The position numbers were made by a program, and so were the translations under genes. The notes below the pieces were generated by a model. It was not told where the DNA came from. It did no database searches and saw nothing but the letters and a program-made list of their open reading frames with translations. From contig NC_071669.1 in the NCBI RefSeq assembly GCF_028554725.1, forward strand, positions 45,344,501 through 45,408,500: DNA of 64,000 nucleotides, in the 5' to 3' direction. Source of the DNA: Zeugodacus cucurbitae (Eukaryota; Arthropoda; Insecta; Diptera; Tephritidae). Shown here in pieces: positions 1 to 11,674 of this stretch (positions are counted from its first letter, which is position 1; each line of letters opens with the position of its first letter).

Positions 1-339
1 TTAAGCTGTTTGTGCAGCATTAATTGATAATATTTTTTGCATTAAATTTTTAAGGAGCGACAAACATACGGCATCTGCTATTGAGGTTATATAACATTTT
101 TGTTATTACATAAATGATTATAAGTATAAGAACTGAGTACCCGTGCATGTATACTATTTGTAAGAGATATTCCTACTCGAGTAATTTGCGTGTTATCGTC
201 CTGATTTCTCTTTCATTACTTCAGTTGCTTTAGTGTCGTCTCTGATAACTTTTATCGATCAGATAGTTATTACAGAACCAGTAATAGGTTCTAATATAAA
301 GATATCTTGAATAACACGATGCTGTAATATGCAAATTTG
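1..339. other. AT-rich intergenic DNA
   Basis: I see no coding frame, RNA gene or recognisable repeat in this stretch. Confidence 0.5.
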
Positions 340-720
340 TAAATTTCAGCAGAATAACGATCCTAAGCATACTTCGAAGTTGGTAAAAGATTGGTTCCAG
401 GACCACGGTGTGAGTTCTCTTAATTGACCAAGTTAGTCCCCCGACCCGAATCCAATCGAAAATCGTTGGAGGGATCTAAAGCAACGGACGGTGAAGCAAT
501 CATTCGGAAATAAGGAAAGTTATGGAATTTTGTTGAAAAAACCTGGTATGAGATTCCAATTGATACGTTCCGCAATACACTATTATTCGTTTCGTATATA
601 CTGAATACTAATGAATGAGCATAGAAAAAATCAAATAGGACCAGGAAAATTTAAACTAATAAATTTTGCATTCACAGATTTCTGATGTACCTTTTATTTT
701 GTCCAGACATTTTAACATTC
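340..720 (+). pseudogene. Tc1-like transposase C-terminal relic
   Basis: From 344 the + strand reads FQQNNDPKHTSKLVKDWFQ, followed by stops and then SPDPNPIENRWRDLK near 440-480. This is the signature of the C-terminal catalytic half of Tc1-family (DD34E) transposases, with the QQD-NDPKH block and the PNPIEN block carrying the catalytic Glu. The Asp usual in the QQD position reads Asn here, and in-frame stops lie at about 424 and 436, so the copy is dead. The N-terminal DNA-binding half and the left inverted repeat are missing. The right end may lie near 700-715, but no partner repeat was found. Domain identity is fairly sure; the boundaries are not. Confidence 0.7.
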
Positions 721-2159
721 GTTTAAATATCTGACAGAAATTTCCTTTCTTATTAAATTCTTCCATTTATAACATTTTGAAAGAAGTTCGAGGAGGAAAA
801 TGATTCATTAAACAATAAATTCCATTGGAACATATGTATATTTATGTGAACCGAAAATAGAGCCGACATACATATGTACTATATGTACTTATCATAAAAT
901 TATAATTTCGTTAAAATTTGTTTTCATTTATATTAAGATATTATTAAGATTTTAGTACGCATTAGGGTGGCATATGTTGAAGTAGTAGAACAAAACCAGA
1001 ACACAATTTAAACATAGATAAGTAGTCATTTGTATAAAAAAATATCTGAGAATATGATAATTTCATTGCTCAATTCTCAGTGTAAAATCTTTAGTGCCTT
1101 GATTACTAACAAATATATATATATATATATATATACATGCCTATGTATGTACATACTACTATACCTAAAGCTTATGCTAAGAAACTTATTTACGAAGTCT
1201 ACATACATAAATAAATGCATACTTCTACATACATATGTATATGTATGTATTCAGTTTATATGTCCTATATAATGTAGCATCTTTATATGCGAACACTGTG
1301 AACTCGCGCATTATTACTTCGCGTGTACTTTTTTATATACTGTTATTATTATTCTTTACGGTTCCTTTGCTTATTGAGAAAATATTTACTTTCAAAATTT
1401 AATTATTTATTGTTTTTGTCAGCTTTAAAGTAGAGCAAATTAATGACAACACACACTCACAGACAGCCAAGCGAGAAGTGTTTGCCACAAAGGACCACAA
1501 CGCGGCGTGTGGGCAGGCAGCAAATTTAATGAATAATGAAAAGTTCATTGAGGCAAAAATTCGCCATATTTTGAGCGGTTGAAAAATGGTTGCTAAAAGC
1601 AAAAACAAAAAAATTGTTCGTTACTTTAAGCATTTTTAAGTGGTATTTTATGTGCGAGTGTGTAACAATGGTGTGTGTATATATGTACATACTTATACAT
1701 ATATGCTTGGATATATTAAAATAAAATGTATATTATTATAAATGCATATATATGTATATAGTATGTGCATATATTAATCTTATTTTATATCTTGCTCTTA
1801 TATTCCTCGCTTATTATATAATATTCATTTAATCTCTTCTGAAATTATTTTTGTTGAAATTACGTAATCGTTGTTATAAATTTATATTCTATGAGTTATG
1901 CTAGCAATCGCATTATTTTCAACAATATTTTTATTGTTTTAACATAATTTCTAAAAAAAGTTGAATGGCTCGAGAAGATGAAGAACATACATACGTATAA
2001 ATTACATATATTTATAACTATCTATCTATCAAACAGAGGAGTAGGCGGCATTGAGGGGATGCAAACAAGTATTTTAAGCTTTAAGTAATGATTATAGTTT
2101 TACGAACTGTCATTTATATCTAAACCTAGCCGAAAATGTTTAGTATATAAAAAATAAAG
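721..2159. other. AT-rich intergenic DNA with simple repeats
   Basis: The stretch is dominated by AT and ATGTATGTA runs, including a pure (AT)n microsatellite at about 1111-1134. Open frames here follow the low-complexity sequence and do not look like proteins. Confidence 0.6.
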
Positions 2160-2660
2160 ATTTATGGGGTTAAGGGTATTCAGGATTTTCAAAAAATCAA
2201 TTTTTTTCATTTTCGTTAAGTGCAATATCTTAAAAATATTCTCTGAACATTTGAGGTTGATTCGATAATTACTTTTCGAGTTATTCGACAAATAACAAAG
2301 TGCGCTCGGGCATTCCAAAATACTCGGGAGCATGTAGCTAGCGGCAGCTGAAAGCAACCGTTTTCTCGGGTTCTATTGTATTAAATGCAATTTCTCAAAA
2401 CAATGTTTTGTGAACTAGTGACAACTGTAACTCAAAAGCCGCTCAGTAGATTTTAAAGAAATTTATACAGCTTTTAGAATACATAATAAACTCAGGCCTG
2501 ATCGATCGGGTCGGATCGGGTTTATTTAATTTTCTTTTTAAGACCAATTAACTGTTCATTTTTTTCCGAAAAAAATAAAAAAAAATTTCTGAGGGATGCC
2601 ATTTTGTTAATTTTGAAAAAAAAGGCTTCGATCAGGCCAGGATTATCTATATATAAAACA
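2160..2660. repeat. possible interspersed repeat with short inverted motif
   Basis: An 11-bp motif, ggcctgatcga, at 2495-2505 recurs inverted at 2628-2638 around a poly-A/T-rich core with the odd run gatcgatcgggtcggatcggg. The flanking stretch is compositionally unlike the surrounding AT-rich DNA. It could be an eroded non-autonomous element, but no target duplication or second copy was found in the window. Confidence 0.25.
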
Positions 2661-4928
2661 ATTTTTTCTTATCTGATTGATTTTAGATGAATATCCAAGG
2701 ACTTATGATAGTCATAGTCGGGAACTTTTTTTGGAATTGGGCCAACACAAACAGCTATAACATTGGAAATTATAATTTTTTTTCAAATTTTCATTCAAAA
2801 CATTATGTAATAATGCCATTCTCATTTTTTAAAGTCTCTGATTACCACAAACCTCTCACAGCCAACACAAAATAGCATTTCATCATTGAAGATATCTAAC
2901 ATCCTTAAATTCAATATATTTAATAAAATGAAAATAAAATTAAAAAATTAAAAATTAATTAGTACAGAAAAATAGTAATTCGTTAACAAAGGGGTTCTGT
3001 ACCCCTTTACTCCTTTTGCATTCCATAGTTGAACCACTGTAAATGAAATAATATATGTTTTTCTTAGAATAAATTTGATTTCAATCAGTTTTCATAGTAT
3101 TGAGCACTCGTACAAATTGAATTGTAAATTCGGTTATTAATACATATGAAAAAAACGGCATAAGTGAGTAAGGCGCTGAAGTTGGTTTCGAAGACGCTAT
3201 GACTACTAGTTAAAAGCAATATTTCTGTCTAACCTTCAGTCGGCTGTTTAAACACAAATAAGACATGATGAATGTAGAATCTTTATATCAAATATGTATG
3301 AGTACATACGAGCTTTTTACACGACTGTGGTGTGGTTTCATATTTCAAGGACAACGTTGTGCTTATGCGTCACTTTCGATTGTTTCACTTCAATTCACGC
3401 ACTGAAAATTCATTCAATTTCATTTCTTCATTCATCACGCAGCTACATATATATATGTATGTATGTATGTAAGTATATAACGTTGAGTCTATATGTATGT
3501 AGCAAGTTCTACTCCTCCAGCTACACTCTTAAATGCTATTTCTTCCGCATCTCGCCATATTCAATTCCACAAAACTCTCAGCCATCAATCCCATCTGGCC
3601 GGAAGGCAAGCCAGTCTGTGCAAAATATGTATTTTTTCTAGCACTGCGCGTACTACAAACTTATCATATTCAACACATTTCGCACAATCGTCATCGCAAT
3701 GCACTCCGTTAGATGGCCGCCATACGTGCGCGTGGTTGTGCCTTCGAGACGAGCACGACGACGACGATTTTGTCATTCCGTCAAAATGTTAATAATGTTT
3801 TCATTTCATTGTTTGGGTATGTCTGACCTATGAAAATATTTTCTCAAACAATAAACTCTACGTCTACATTTTTGTTTTTGGTTCTTCGTGCAGTTTTTTG
3901 CTTCAGCACTCGTGCGCTGCGCTACTCGCTCGCATTGCGAATTATTTCTTGCATTTCACGTTTGCTTTTGTTGTATTTTTTGGCATTTTTGTGAAATCTT
4001 TAAGACATAGCAGCAGCGATGTTTAAGAAATTAAAGATTCCTTTGAATAATTCAAAAATGAAGTGAATCGCCTGCACACATACCAATATGCGCTGCATAC
4101 ATTTAGGCGTTTGCACGCCTGCATATTTACGTGTGTGTATTTGTTTTAGAAATGTTAATATTATTTGTTTTTTAGATGTCAATGGGTCAATAGGTTTAAT
4201 CTGTGTACTTTTTACACCTTCAGTTATAAAGTAAATGTACCGTAGGCAACCCTTTAAGTGTGAAAATGTGTGAGTAAAGAAAATATGGAAATCGCTCAAA
4301 AATTGTGTGCTCATATGTATTCAGCAATTATATTGAAAAAGTAATTGGATTTCTGTGTGCCAAAAGGAATGCGAGTTTGTAGTTAAAAAGGCACTATTTA
4401 TAATGTAGCTTTGAAATAGAACTGTAATAGGTCGATAGGGTTACTTTAAAAGAGGGTGATATTCAAATGGTGTGTTATACAAATTGTTAAGACGAAATAC
4501 ATGAGATGTCGGCAAATATGAAGAGAATCCTAAAACTCTAAAAAAATAACAATTGACTAATTATGGAGATTTTAAGATAGTATTGGAAGAGGACGAAGAG
4601 GACGATGTTATTACAATAAGGATACCATTATATTTTAAGCATAGAACAGGATGAAAAAATACGGTGTAAACTACTTGAAACAAAGTTTTTATTCGGATGA
4701 GAGTTCACTATTATTAATTAGACGCTTCTAACAAATGTACAGTTGATCAAAATTTAACGATAAACCTGATATAAACGGAGCGCTAACACAACTTTGTCTA
4801 CTTCAAATTGAGATTTATGTAATTGATTGGGAAATGATGAGTTATGCGAGCATTGCGATAAAATCAAAGGTTGAGAATAAATGAAGACGCCGTTAATGAT
4901 TCGATAACACTTAATATAAATAAATAAA
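2661..4928. other. intergenic DNA, nothing recognised
   Basis: This is AT-rich DNA with a short, more GC-balanced patch at about 3560-3990. Small open frames on both strands show no family signature. No repeat copy was recognised. Confidence 0.5.
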
Positions 4929-5365
4929 TGCTTCTTCTTCTTGACTGTCGTAGACACCTCTTACGCGGTTATAGCGGAGTCCACAACAGCGCGCCACGCA
5001 TATCTCCTTTTGGCAGTTTGATGCCAATTGGTTATACCAAGCGAAGCTAGGTCCTTCTCCACCTGGCCCTTCCATCGGAGTGGAGGTCTCCCTCTTCGTC
5101 GGCTTCCTACAGCGGGTACTGCATCGAAAACTATCAGAGCTGGCCTAGCCAGCGTAGCCGCTGTCTTTTTATTCGCTGGACTATGTCAATGTCGTCGAAT
5201 AACACATACAGCTCATGGCTCCATCGTCTGCGGTATTTGCCGTTGCCAATGTTCTGAGGACCATAAATCTTCCGCAAAACCTTTCTCTTGAAACCTAGTG
5301 CCGTCTCATCGGATGTTGACATCGTCCACGCTTCTGCACCGTAAACTAGGTAGTATAAATAACTT
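4929..5365 (-). mobile_element. RTE-clade LINE, 3' fragment
   Basis: Read on the minus strand, this matches the C-terminal part of the RTE open frame that is complete at 46.6-49.8 kb. Shared blocks include YGAEAWTMSTSDET, the YRRRW block, DDIDIVQRIKRQRLRWLG, and the terminal arginine-rich segment beside the element's 3' end at about 4929. The conserved 3' untranslated run follows and ends at a CTT-rich tail. Relative to the intact copies the frame is shifted (for example around 5290), and a piece of about 20 codons after the RLRWLG block is lost. The region upstream of the fragment (RT core and endonuclease) is absent, as expected for a 5'-truncated insertion. Confidence 0.85.
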
Positions 5366-5610
5366 GGTCCCTGGAAAAGAATGCAATCTGCTAGAAATAT
5401 ATCTACAACCAAGTGAGTAGAGTAGTCAGTAGGCCTTGATAAAGCTCCTGTAGGAAACTGGCAAGTGTAATGGGGATTACAATCGACAATATTTAGTGGA
5501 ATTAATGAATTATTTTGTAGTTTGATCCATGTAAAGGGTATATGTAAAGGGTGTTTTTCGTCTGAGCATTTGCCCCTCCACTGTCCAGTTTTGGCCAAAC
5601 TTTAAACTCC
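5366..5610. other. intergenic, unassigned
   Basis: No recognisable coding or repeat signature was found between the RTE fragment and the possible LINE tail. Confidence 0.4.
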
Positions 5611-5785
5611 TTGGAAGGATCACATTCGGCGAACCTGGCGAATTGGCTAGAATTTACATTAGCTGACTAAAGAAGTTCGTAACAAATTCCAGGGTAGTTT
5701 ATTGGTATCTCAAAGGATAATGCTCAAAACTGTCTAAGTACTTGCAGAGATCTGCCTAATAAGATAACCTAACCTAATATGACTA
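5611..5785 (+). mobile_element. possible LINE 3' tail fragment
   Basis: The sequence ends in 'tggtatctcaaagg ... cttgcag ... aacctaacctaa'. That layout resembles the 3' end of the RNase H-type LINE relic at 60.19-60.26 kb, which has 'tggtatcgcaaagg ... cttgcagg ... aacctaacct'. No coding portion is present. This is probably a short 3'-end insertion or remnant. Confidence 0.3.
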
Positions 5786-6850
5786 AGAATTTCGCTTTAT
5801 TATAACATTATGTGTTTGTTTGTGTTTTTGCAGCGTTTTGCTCGAATAAATTCCAGCCTAAAGGCCGAATTTTCGACCACTTTTTGCAATTTGGGCCGTA
5901 TGTCAGTAATAAACTTTGTTCCGAAGAAAATCTGATCATAATGGAATGAAAACCAAACTGAGTATACGTCAAGTAACAGCTGTCAAAAAGACAAACTACC
6001 AAAAAACATTACCTGATTGAAGAACACACAACTAACCAACAGTCCTTATTTTAAATTACAGATAACACGATATTGATCATAAAGCTACAGTTGAACAAAC
6101 TATCCTTGTCAATCTTAATAATCTATAAGAATTGAGGAGGTCTCACATAAATCAATGGACCGAAGTTTCGTAAGAAGTCCTTGTAGTAGGATCAAATATT
6201 TTAAAAGTGAAAATATTCCTCGCATTTAAGTTATGTCGAGTATCTGTATGCCACCGAAATGTAAATAATAACAACAACAAACGCCACCACAAGAAAGTGG
6301 CAACGCTAATAAAACGCAGTAAATAATTAAAGCAAACAACAACAACCAAATAAAGTACGCATTTTACGGTTATTTAAAGAAAATTAATTAGAGTCGAAAT
6401 GAGGTTATGCGGAGCTTTGTACATGTATGTATGCGGTGAATGAACAATTTCGTAGAGCATAAACTGCGATAAATAATGTATAGACATAAATAATGCTACG
6501 AATAATTATAGCAAATAAAGTATTCAACAAAAATTGTTGTTGTTGTATAGTTTTAATAAAACTTTTCGGTATTACGATGTTTGAAGGATTGATGTCCAAA
6601 TTGTGATACTACATACTTGTAGTATTTTAATGTAATGCATACAACTAAATTTTATATTATTTGAAATTATTTATATGTACTTTATGTGTACATATATATG
6701 TATGCATATGTAGGATATCGACAAATATACAATTAAGAGAATTTCTTCGGGAATTAAACTAGTTCATGACATACTTTCAAGAGTTGTTTTCCAAGTATAA
6801 TTTTTATTTTTTTTGTCAGTTTGTTGATCAATTGAACCTTATATGCGATA
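5786..6850. other. AT-rich intergenic DNA
   Basis: No gene signature was seen. The stretch has A/T-rich and CAA-rich runs around 6265-6345 and no repeat copy that I recognise. Confidence 0.5.
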
Positions 6851-7370
6851 TTAAGGAGGCTTATCAAAGGTAACTGGCCTAGATTGTGGGATCTTTCTTT
6901 TTGTGGATTGGGTAGAGTACACTCAGGTTCCACTTATATTCTGAAGAAGCTGAAGCATGCATCTTGTCAGTTCTTCGCCGACGTATTTGCATAGCTTGGC
7001 CGGCAATCCATTGGCTCCCGCCGATATGTTGTTCTTCAGGTGGGTAGTTGCTATTCGGACGTCGTCATTCTGACAGTAGAACACTTGTGGCATGGCATCG
7101 ATTATGGTATCAGGTTCGCCATCTCCTGGTGTTATGCTTTCACTAGTGTAGCGTTTCTCCATTCTGCAGGCTGGAGAAGTGTTCCCTGCACAAATTCAGT
7201 ATACCCTGGTGATCTTACAAGAGTATGCTCTGGTCTTGAAAGCTTATGTTAGTCGCCGCATCTTTTCGAAGAATTTTCGAGTATTACCCCTGTCGACCAG
7301 CTTGACGAGCTCTTCGTATTTACGCATTTCGGCTTATTGTTGTTTTTGTCTCGCTTTCCTCTTCAGTACT
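6851..7370 (-). mobile_element. RTE-clade LINE, internal fragment (diverged)
   Basis: On the minus strand this corresponds to the linker between endonuclease and RT and the start of the RT of the RTE family. Recognisable pieces are ITPGDGEPDTIID, TTHLKNNISAGANGLPAKLCKYVGEE and LTRCMLQLLQNI, and the segment runs into the 'NYRGI-SLLNI' start block at about 6852-6880. It is clearly more diverged than the other RTE copies and carries frameshifts around 7160-7260. It could be an older insertion, or a separated part of the same event as the 4.9-kb piece, which has the same orientation. Confidence 0.75.
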
Positions 7371-9299
7371 ACAGATCTCCTACCAATAATACCAGAAACG
7401 AATTTCTTACATGGATACGGCTATTCGCTGAAAGATGTGGTAACGCATGAAAAATGATCCTAAAATTCGCATATAAGGTATTGGAACAGTTGTTATAAAT
7501 TGCAAGAACACTTTTCAATTTAGATTTTTTCGAATTCTGTGATTTCACTAGACTTTTTCAGAAAAGATATTACTGTGTTTGTAAATTTTGATATGAATCT
7601 CCTTAATATGTGTGGAGTTGGATTTTCGTGCAATCTATTATTACTTTGACATTATAGACACTGAAAGACTTGAAAGAGATATGTATATTAATGGATCTTA
7701 GAAGGGCAATTAGGTTTATATGTAGTAATGTCTCCTACATTAACAGTATATAAATCACTTCAGAATCAATTCACTGAGCAAACAATATACTTTTGTAGGG
7801 TTGATCGGAAGCAATAATGGGCCGATATATAGTGCGAAAGATATCGAAGAAAGCAAAAATCGTCCAACCATAGATATTCTTAACCTAAACTAAACTGCCC
7901 AAACTATAGCTTTTGTATGAAAAAGCCATTGCCCATAATATCTAAAATAGCGTCTTAATAATTGCTTCTGACTTTGGAAGTCAGATGAATGTCTATAGCA
8001 TCTACTTAGAGCAACCACTTCGAAGATGTCTGAATTAGAATCCATCCATCGACTGGAATATATTTTGTTCAATTACACACCGACTTAAATTACATTGAAT
8101 ATATTTTCAATGCTTTCCTATTTACATACATATGTAACTTGTTGTGTGCTGTTTTCGCACTTCGAATATACCCTAGCCCAAACCAAATATTTGTATTCTT
8201 GTAAACGTAGTTAGTAACTCTACTCACAAAAAAAAATCGATTTTATTGTCGTTTTTTTTCTAGTAAATATAAATTATAATAATGTTGTTTTTGTTTTTAT
8301 TATTCAGGCGCATCATTATCTCACTCTAACTAATTGACTGCTGAGCAGCGGTTAGGCTGAGCTACTTAACTATTAACCGCATATAGAATTCGACGCGGCT
8401 AAATTGGTTTGAATGACGCCGACGGCTGGGTGCTAAGTGGCAATAACAACAAGAGCAACTACAAAAACAACAACAACACTGACATTTTTAGTAAAAGTAA
8501 CAACAACAACAACAGAAAACGATGAGCGTCCAATAACGCCAACTACACTAAACTAGTTAAACAACAACAAATGTGAGAGAGCAGTAAAACAACAGTAGGT
8601 GGCTACTAACTCCGGCCAAACAACAACAATAACGCTGAATTTGCGAGTATGTGTGTGTGTGTGCATACAGCAGCGTACTCTAACCTATACAAATACCAAA
8701 GTGTTGCTATTGCGTTGAATGGTTGGGCCTTCACTTTCTGACTGCCACTAATACAAAGTAAGAAAATAAATACACACACAGCCACACATACACACGCATA
8801 CATATAGAATTGTGCGCACAGCACATCCTCCACTATATTGTGACGTCCTGATTAGTTGGTTGTTTTCATAGCTGTACGTGCAGTGTGCGCTGGTATTGGT
8901 GGTGGTGGAATACTTTATTGTTGTTTGGCTGCATGGTGGATATGCACAAAAACAACAACACAAGTCAATTTCACAGACGCACGCATATATGTACATAAAT
9001 AGTGCTGAGAGTAGAGTAGAGCGCAAGAGCATTGCATACAACTACAAAGACAGATACAAGGTGCGGGTGGACGAATACATGCGCACACAGCGATACACAC
9101 AAACATGCACTCACTTAAGTAAGCAAGCAAGCAGAAATCCAGCCATTCAGGCTAGCTACAGACAGCTCGAACACGCTGCTCTTCTACTTGTATCGTGACT
9201 GCGTGAGTATGCGTGCCTTTCCCTCTGCACCGCTTGTACGCGCTGCCATACGCGCTCCTTGCTACTTTACGTTGAGTTCGGACTCGAGGTGAATGTTAT
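7371..9299. other. intergenic DNA upstream of croc
   Basis: No gene was recognised. The stretch includes a CAA-rich segment (about 8430-8640), (GT)n and CACA runs at 8647-8662 and 8770-8800, and the immediate upstream region of croc. Open frames on both strands here are products of the simple repeats. Proximal regulatory DNA for croc would be expected here, but no specific site is asserted. Confidence 0.5.
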
Positions 9300-9350
9300 T
9301 TCAGCTACAGATTCAGTATCTGACGTGTTACTATCCCGAACGGTTCGTTT
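9300..9350 (+). promoter_or_regulatory. candidate croc core promoter (Inr + DPE)
   Basis: The initiator-like TTCAGTAT places A(+1) at 9315. GGTTC at 9342-9346 sits exactly at +28 to +32 and fits the DPE consensus RGWYV, within the common context CGGTTCG. There is no TATA box at -30. Correctly spaced Inr+DPE is the standard TATA-less promoter of many Drosophila developmental genes. The sixth initiator base is A rather than the preferred pyrimidine. The site is 773 bp upstream of the croc ATG on the same strand. Confidence 0.5.
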
Positions 9351-10087
9351 AGCTCGGTGAAGTGCTGCAGTCAGCAAAAAGAAAATAAAAACATCAAGCC
9401 AGAAAAGCGCTGGACCAACGGCATTTTTTGCAAGTGGAAAGGGAAAATAAAAATTAAATGAATAAATATCAGTGTATGTGCATACACATATATACCATAA
9501 TTTGCAGTGACGACACTTGCCACACCACTTGAACGCCAAATGTACGCGCTGTTGTTGTTGCTGCACAAGTAAAAATAATAAAATAACATTTTAGTTGCAA
9601 AAACAAAAAAAAACACATATAAGTGTAAAAATATATATAAAAGTGTTACGTTCATGTGGAGCAAGCGAACCCCATTACCGTGTTTGTTGCTAGACGCGTC
9701 AAGAATCTGCGACGACGCGCACCTCTTTTGCCGCGGAGTTTACTTAAAAAATACAAAAAAGTGAAATTAAGTAAATATTTGTTGAGCAAACAAAGAATTT
9801 GGCGAATAAGACTTGCGACTTGCGAAAACAAATGCGCGCGCCGAGCGATTGAAGCCAATTAACGGTGAAAACAAAGTGTGCTGTTAAGTTAAGTCAGAAA
9901 CTTTAAGGAATGATTCAAAAAAATATTTAATAAAAACAATAAAAAAAAGTTAATTTGCAATCGAGTTGCAAGTGACACTGTGTTAAAAAGTGAATTTTCA
10001 AAACAAAAAAATTTTTGAGTGAAAAATATAAACTCTTATCAAGCCGCTTGCAATTTTAAACGGCAAACCTCACACTAATCAACCACC
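9315..10087 (+). other. inferred croc 5' leader
   Basis: If transcription starts at 9315 and no intron is present, the leader is 773 nt and A-rich near the start codon. It contains at least four upstream ATGs (9458, 9540, 9654, 9910), each opening a short frame that closes before 10088, so translation may be damped by upstream frames. A 68-codon + strand frame at 9656-9862 has no ATG start and is not taken as a gene. The leader boundary rests only on the promoter motif. Confidence 0.4.
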
Positions 10088-11674
10088 ATGCATACGTTAT
10101 TCACCGATCAGAATTCCTTCTCGCGCCATTATGCGCAAACCGCCGGCTATCCCAGTGCGGCCACCGCCGGCGCTATGACCACAGCCTCAGCTGCGGCCGC
10201 CGCACATTACGCTTACGATCAGTATTCACGCTACTCTTATCCGGCGAGCGCTTACGGTCTGGGCGCGCCACATCAGAATAAGGAGATCGTTAAACCACCG
10301 TACTCGTACATAGCGCTCATCGCCATGGCCATACAGAATTCGTCGGACAAGAAGATCACACTTAACGGCATTTATCAGTACATAATGGAGCGATTCCCCT
10401 ATTATCGCGATAACAAGCAAGGTTGGCAGAACTCGATACGTCACAATCTCAGCTTGAACGAGTGCTTCGTGAAGGTGGCGCGTGACGATAAGAAGCCCGG
10501 CAAAGGTTCCTACTGGACGTTGGATCCCGATTCGTACAATATGTTCGATAACGGTTCGTTTTTGCGTCGGCGACGTCGTTTCAAGAAGAAGGATGTGTTG
10601 CGCGAAAAGGAGGAGGCCATGAAGCGGCAAGCGATGATGAATGAAAAGTTGGCTGAAATTAAGCCTCTGAAATTGATGACTAACGGTATTTTGGATCACA
10701 AACATATGGCGGCGCATGCACACTTCAAGAAGGAACCGATTATGGAACTCGGCTGTTTGGCGGGCAAAGATATGCACACCGGTCTGAGTACCGCTATGCT
10801 GAACTCCTGTCACGACAGCTTGGCGCAAATGAATCATCTCACCGGCACGGTGGAGCATGCCGGCTTCACCGTCGACTCACTGATGAATGTCTACAATCCA
10901 CGCATACACCACAGCGCCTATCCGTATCACCTGAACGAGGACAACTTAGCCGTCGCTTCGACACAAATGCACGCCCATCATGCCGCCGCCGCACATCATG
11001 CTCAGCTGCGTCATCATCATGCCGCCCACGTTTCGCATACGCACCCGCTAACACCTGGTGGTCATGCAGGTGTGCAGCTGGGCAGCACAACCGCTTTAAC
11101 ATCTGGCGCTTCACCCACCACGATCTCAACGCCGCATGGACCGACACATGGCGGCTGGTATACACCTGAAACGCCACCATCTGAGCCAATCGGCAACGGC
11201 GGTGTTGGAGTAGGTGGTGGTGTCACAAACGCTGGCACACCAACCAACAATAATAATAATAACAACAATAGCAATAACAGTCATAATCATAACGGTTCGG
11301 CAGGTGTGCATCTCGGCAATCAGAATCACGCATCTGCACTCACCGCCACCAGCAGTCCGTCGGCTGTGGTAGGCGGCGTTGTAACAGGCCACACATCACT
11401 GGGTTTCCGCGATATGCTCTTCGAGCAAAATCAACCATGTCAAATGGACACGGGCAGTCCAAATGGCAGTCTACAATCCGCCAGTCCACCGGCCAGCGCC
11501 AGCGCTGCAGCGGCCTCCGCAGCAGCCGCGGCGTCAGTGATCAGCAGTCATCATCATCACCACCATCATCATCTGAGCGGGAATCTGGGAAATCTGAGTA
11601 ATCTGAGCAACTTAAGTCATTACCGGTCGCATGTGAGTCATTACCAGGATTACGGCATCAAATATGGCGTCTAA
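10088..11674 (+). CDS. croc: fork head transcription factor Crocodile (FoxC class)
   Basis: This is a single-exon frame of 528 codons. The fork head DNA-binding domain spans about residues 69-165: it opens with KPPYSYIAL (69-77), has the recognition helix NSIRHNLSL (115-123), the wing segment GKGSYWTLDP, and ends in a basic run RRRRRFKKK (160-168). The N-terminus MHTLFTDQNSFSRHYAQTA, the AHYAYDQYSRY block, and the C-terminal GGWYTPETPPSEP and SLGFRDMLFEQNQ blocks match Drosophila Croc as I know it. Low-complexity tracts are Ala (33-39 and 472-482), His (294-312 and 488-495), Gly/Val (370-379) and Asn (387-397). The ATG follows an AACCACC context and leaves the conserved N-terminus intact. In Drosophila, Croc is a nuclear factor needed for head-skeleton and intestinal-muscle development; the same role here is inferred. 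The frame is uninterrupted and GC-richer than its surroundings, so the gene appears functional. Confidence 0.97.
   Translation: MHTLFTDQNSFSRHYAQTAGYPSAATAGAMTTASAAAAAHYAYDQYSRYSYPASAYGLGAPHQNKEIVKPPYSYIALIAMAIQNSSDKKITLNGIYQYIMERFPYYRDNKQGWQNSIRHNLSLNECFVKVARDDKKPGKGSYWTLDPDSYNMFDNGSFLRRRRRFKKKDVLREKEEAMKRQAMMNEKLAEIKPLKLMTNGILDHKHMAAHAHFKKEPIMELGCLAGKDMHTGLSTAMLNSCHDSLAQMNHLTGTVEHAGFTVDSLMNVYNPRIHHSAYPYHLNEDNLAVASTQMHAHHAAAAHHAQLRHHHAAHVSHTHPLTPGGHAGVQLGSTTALTSGASPTTISTPHGPTHGGWYTPETPPSEPIGNGGVGVGGGVTNAGTPTNNNNNNNNSNNSHNHNGSAGVHLGNQNHASALTATSSPSAVVGGVVTGHTSLGFRDMLFEQNQPCQMDTGSPNGSLQSASPPASASAAAASAAAAASVISSHHHHHHHHLSGNLGNLSNLSNLSHYRSHVSHYQDYGIKYGV

Noticed and set aside
10226..10858. 210-codon minus-strand frame opposite croc
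   Set aside because: It is the antisense shadow of the GC-rich fork head coding region and has no family signature.
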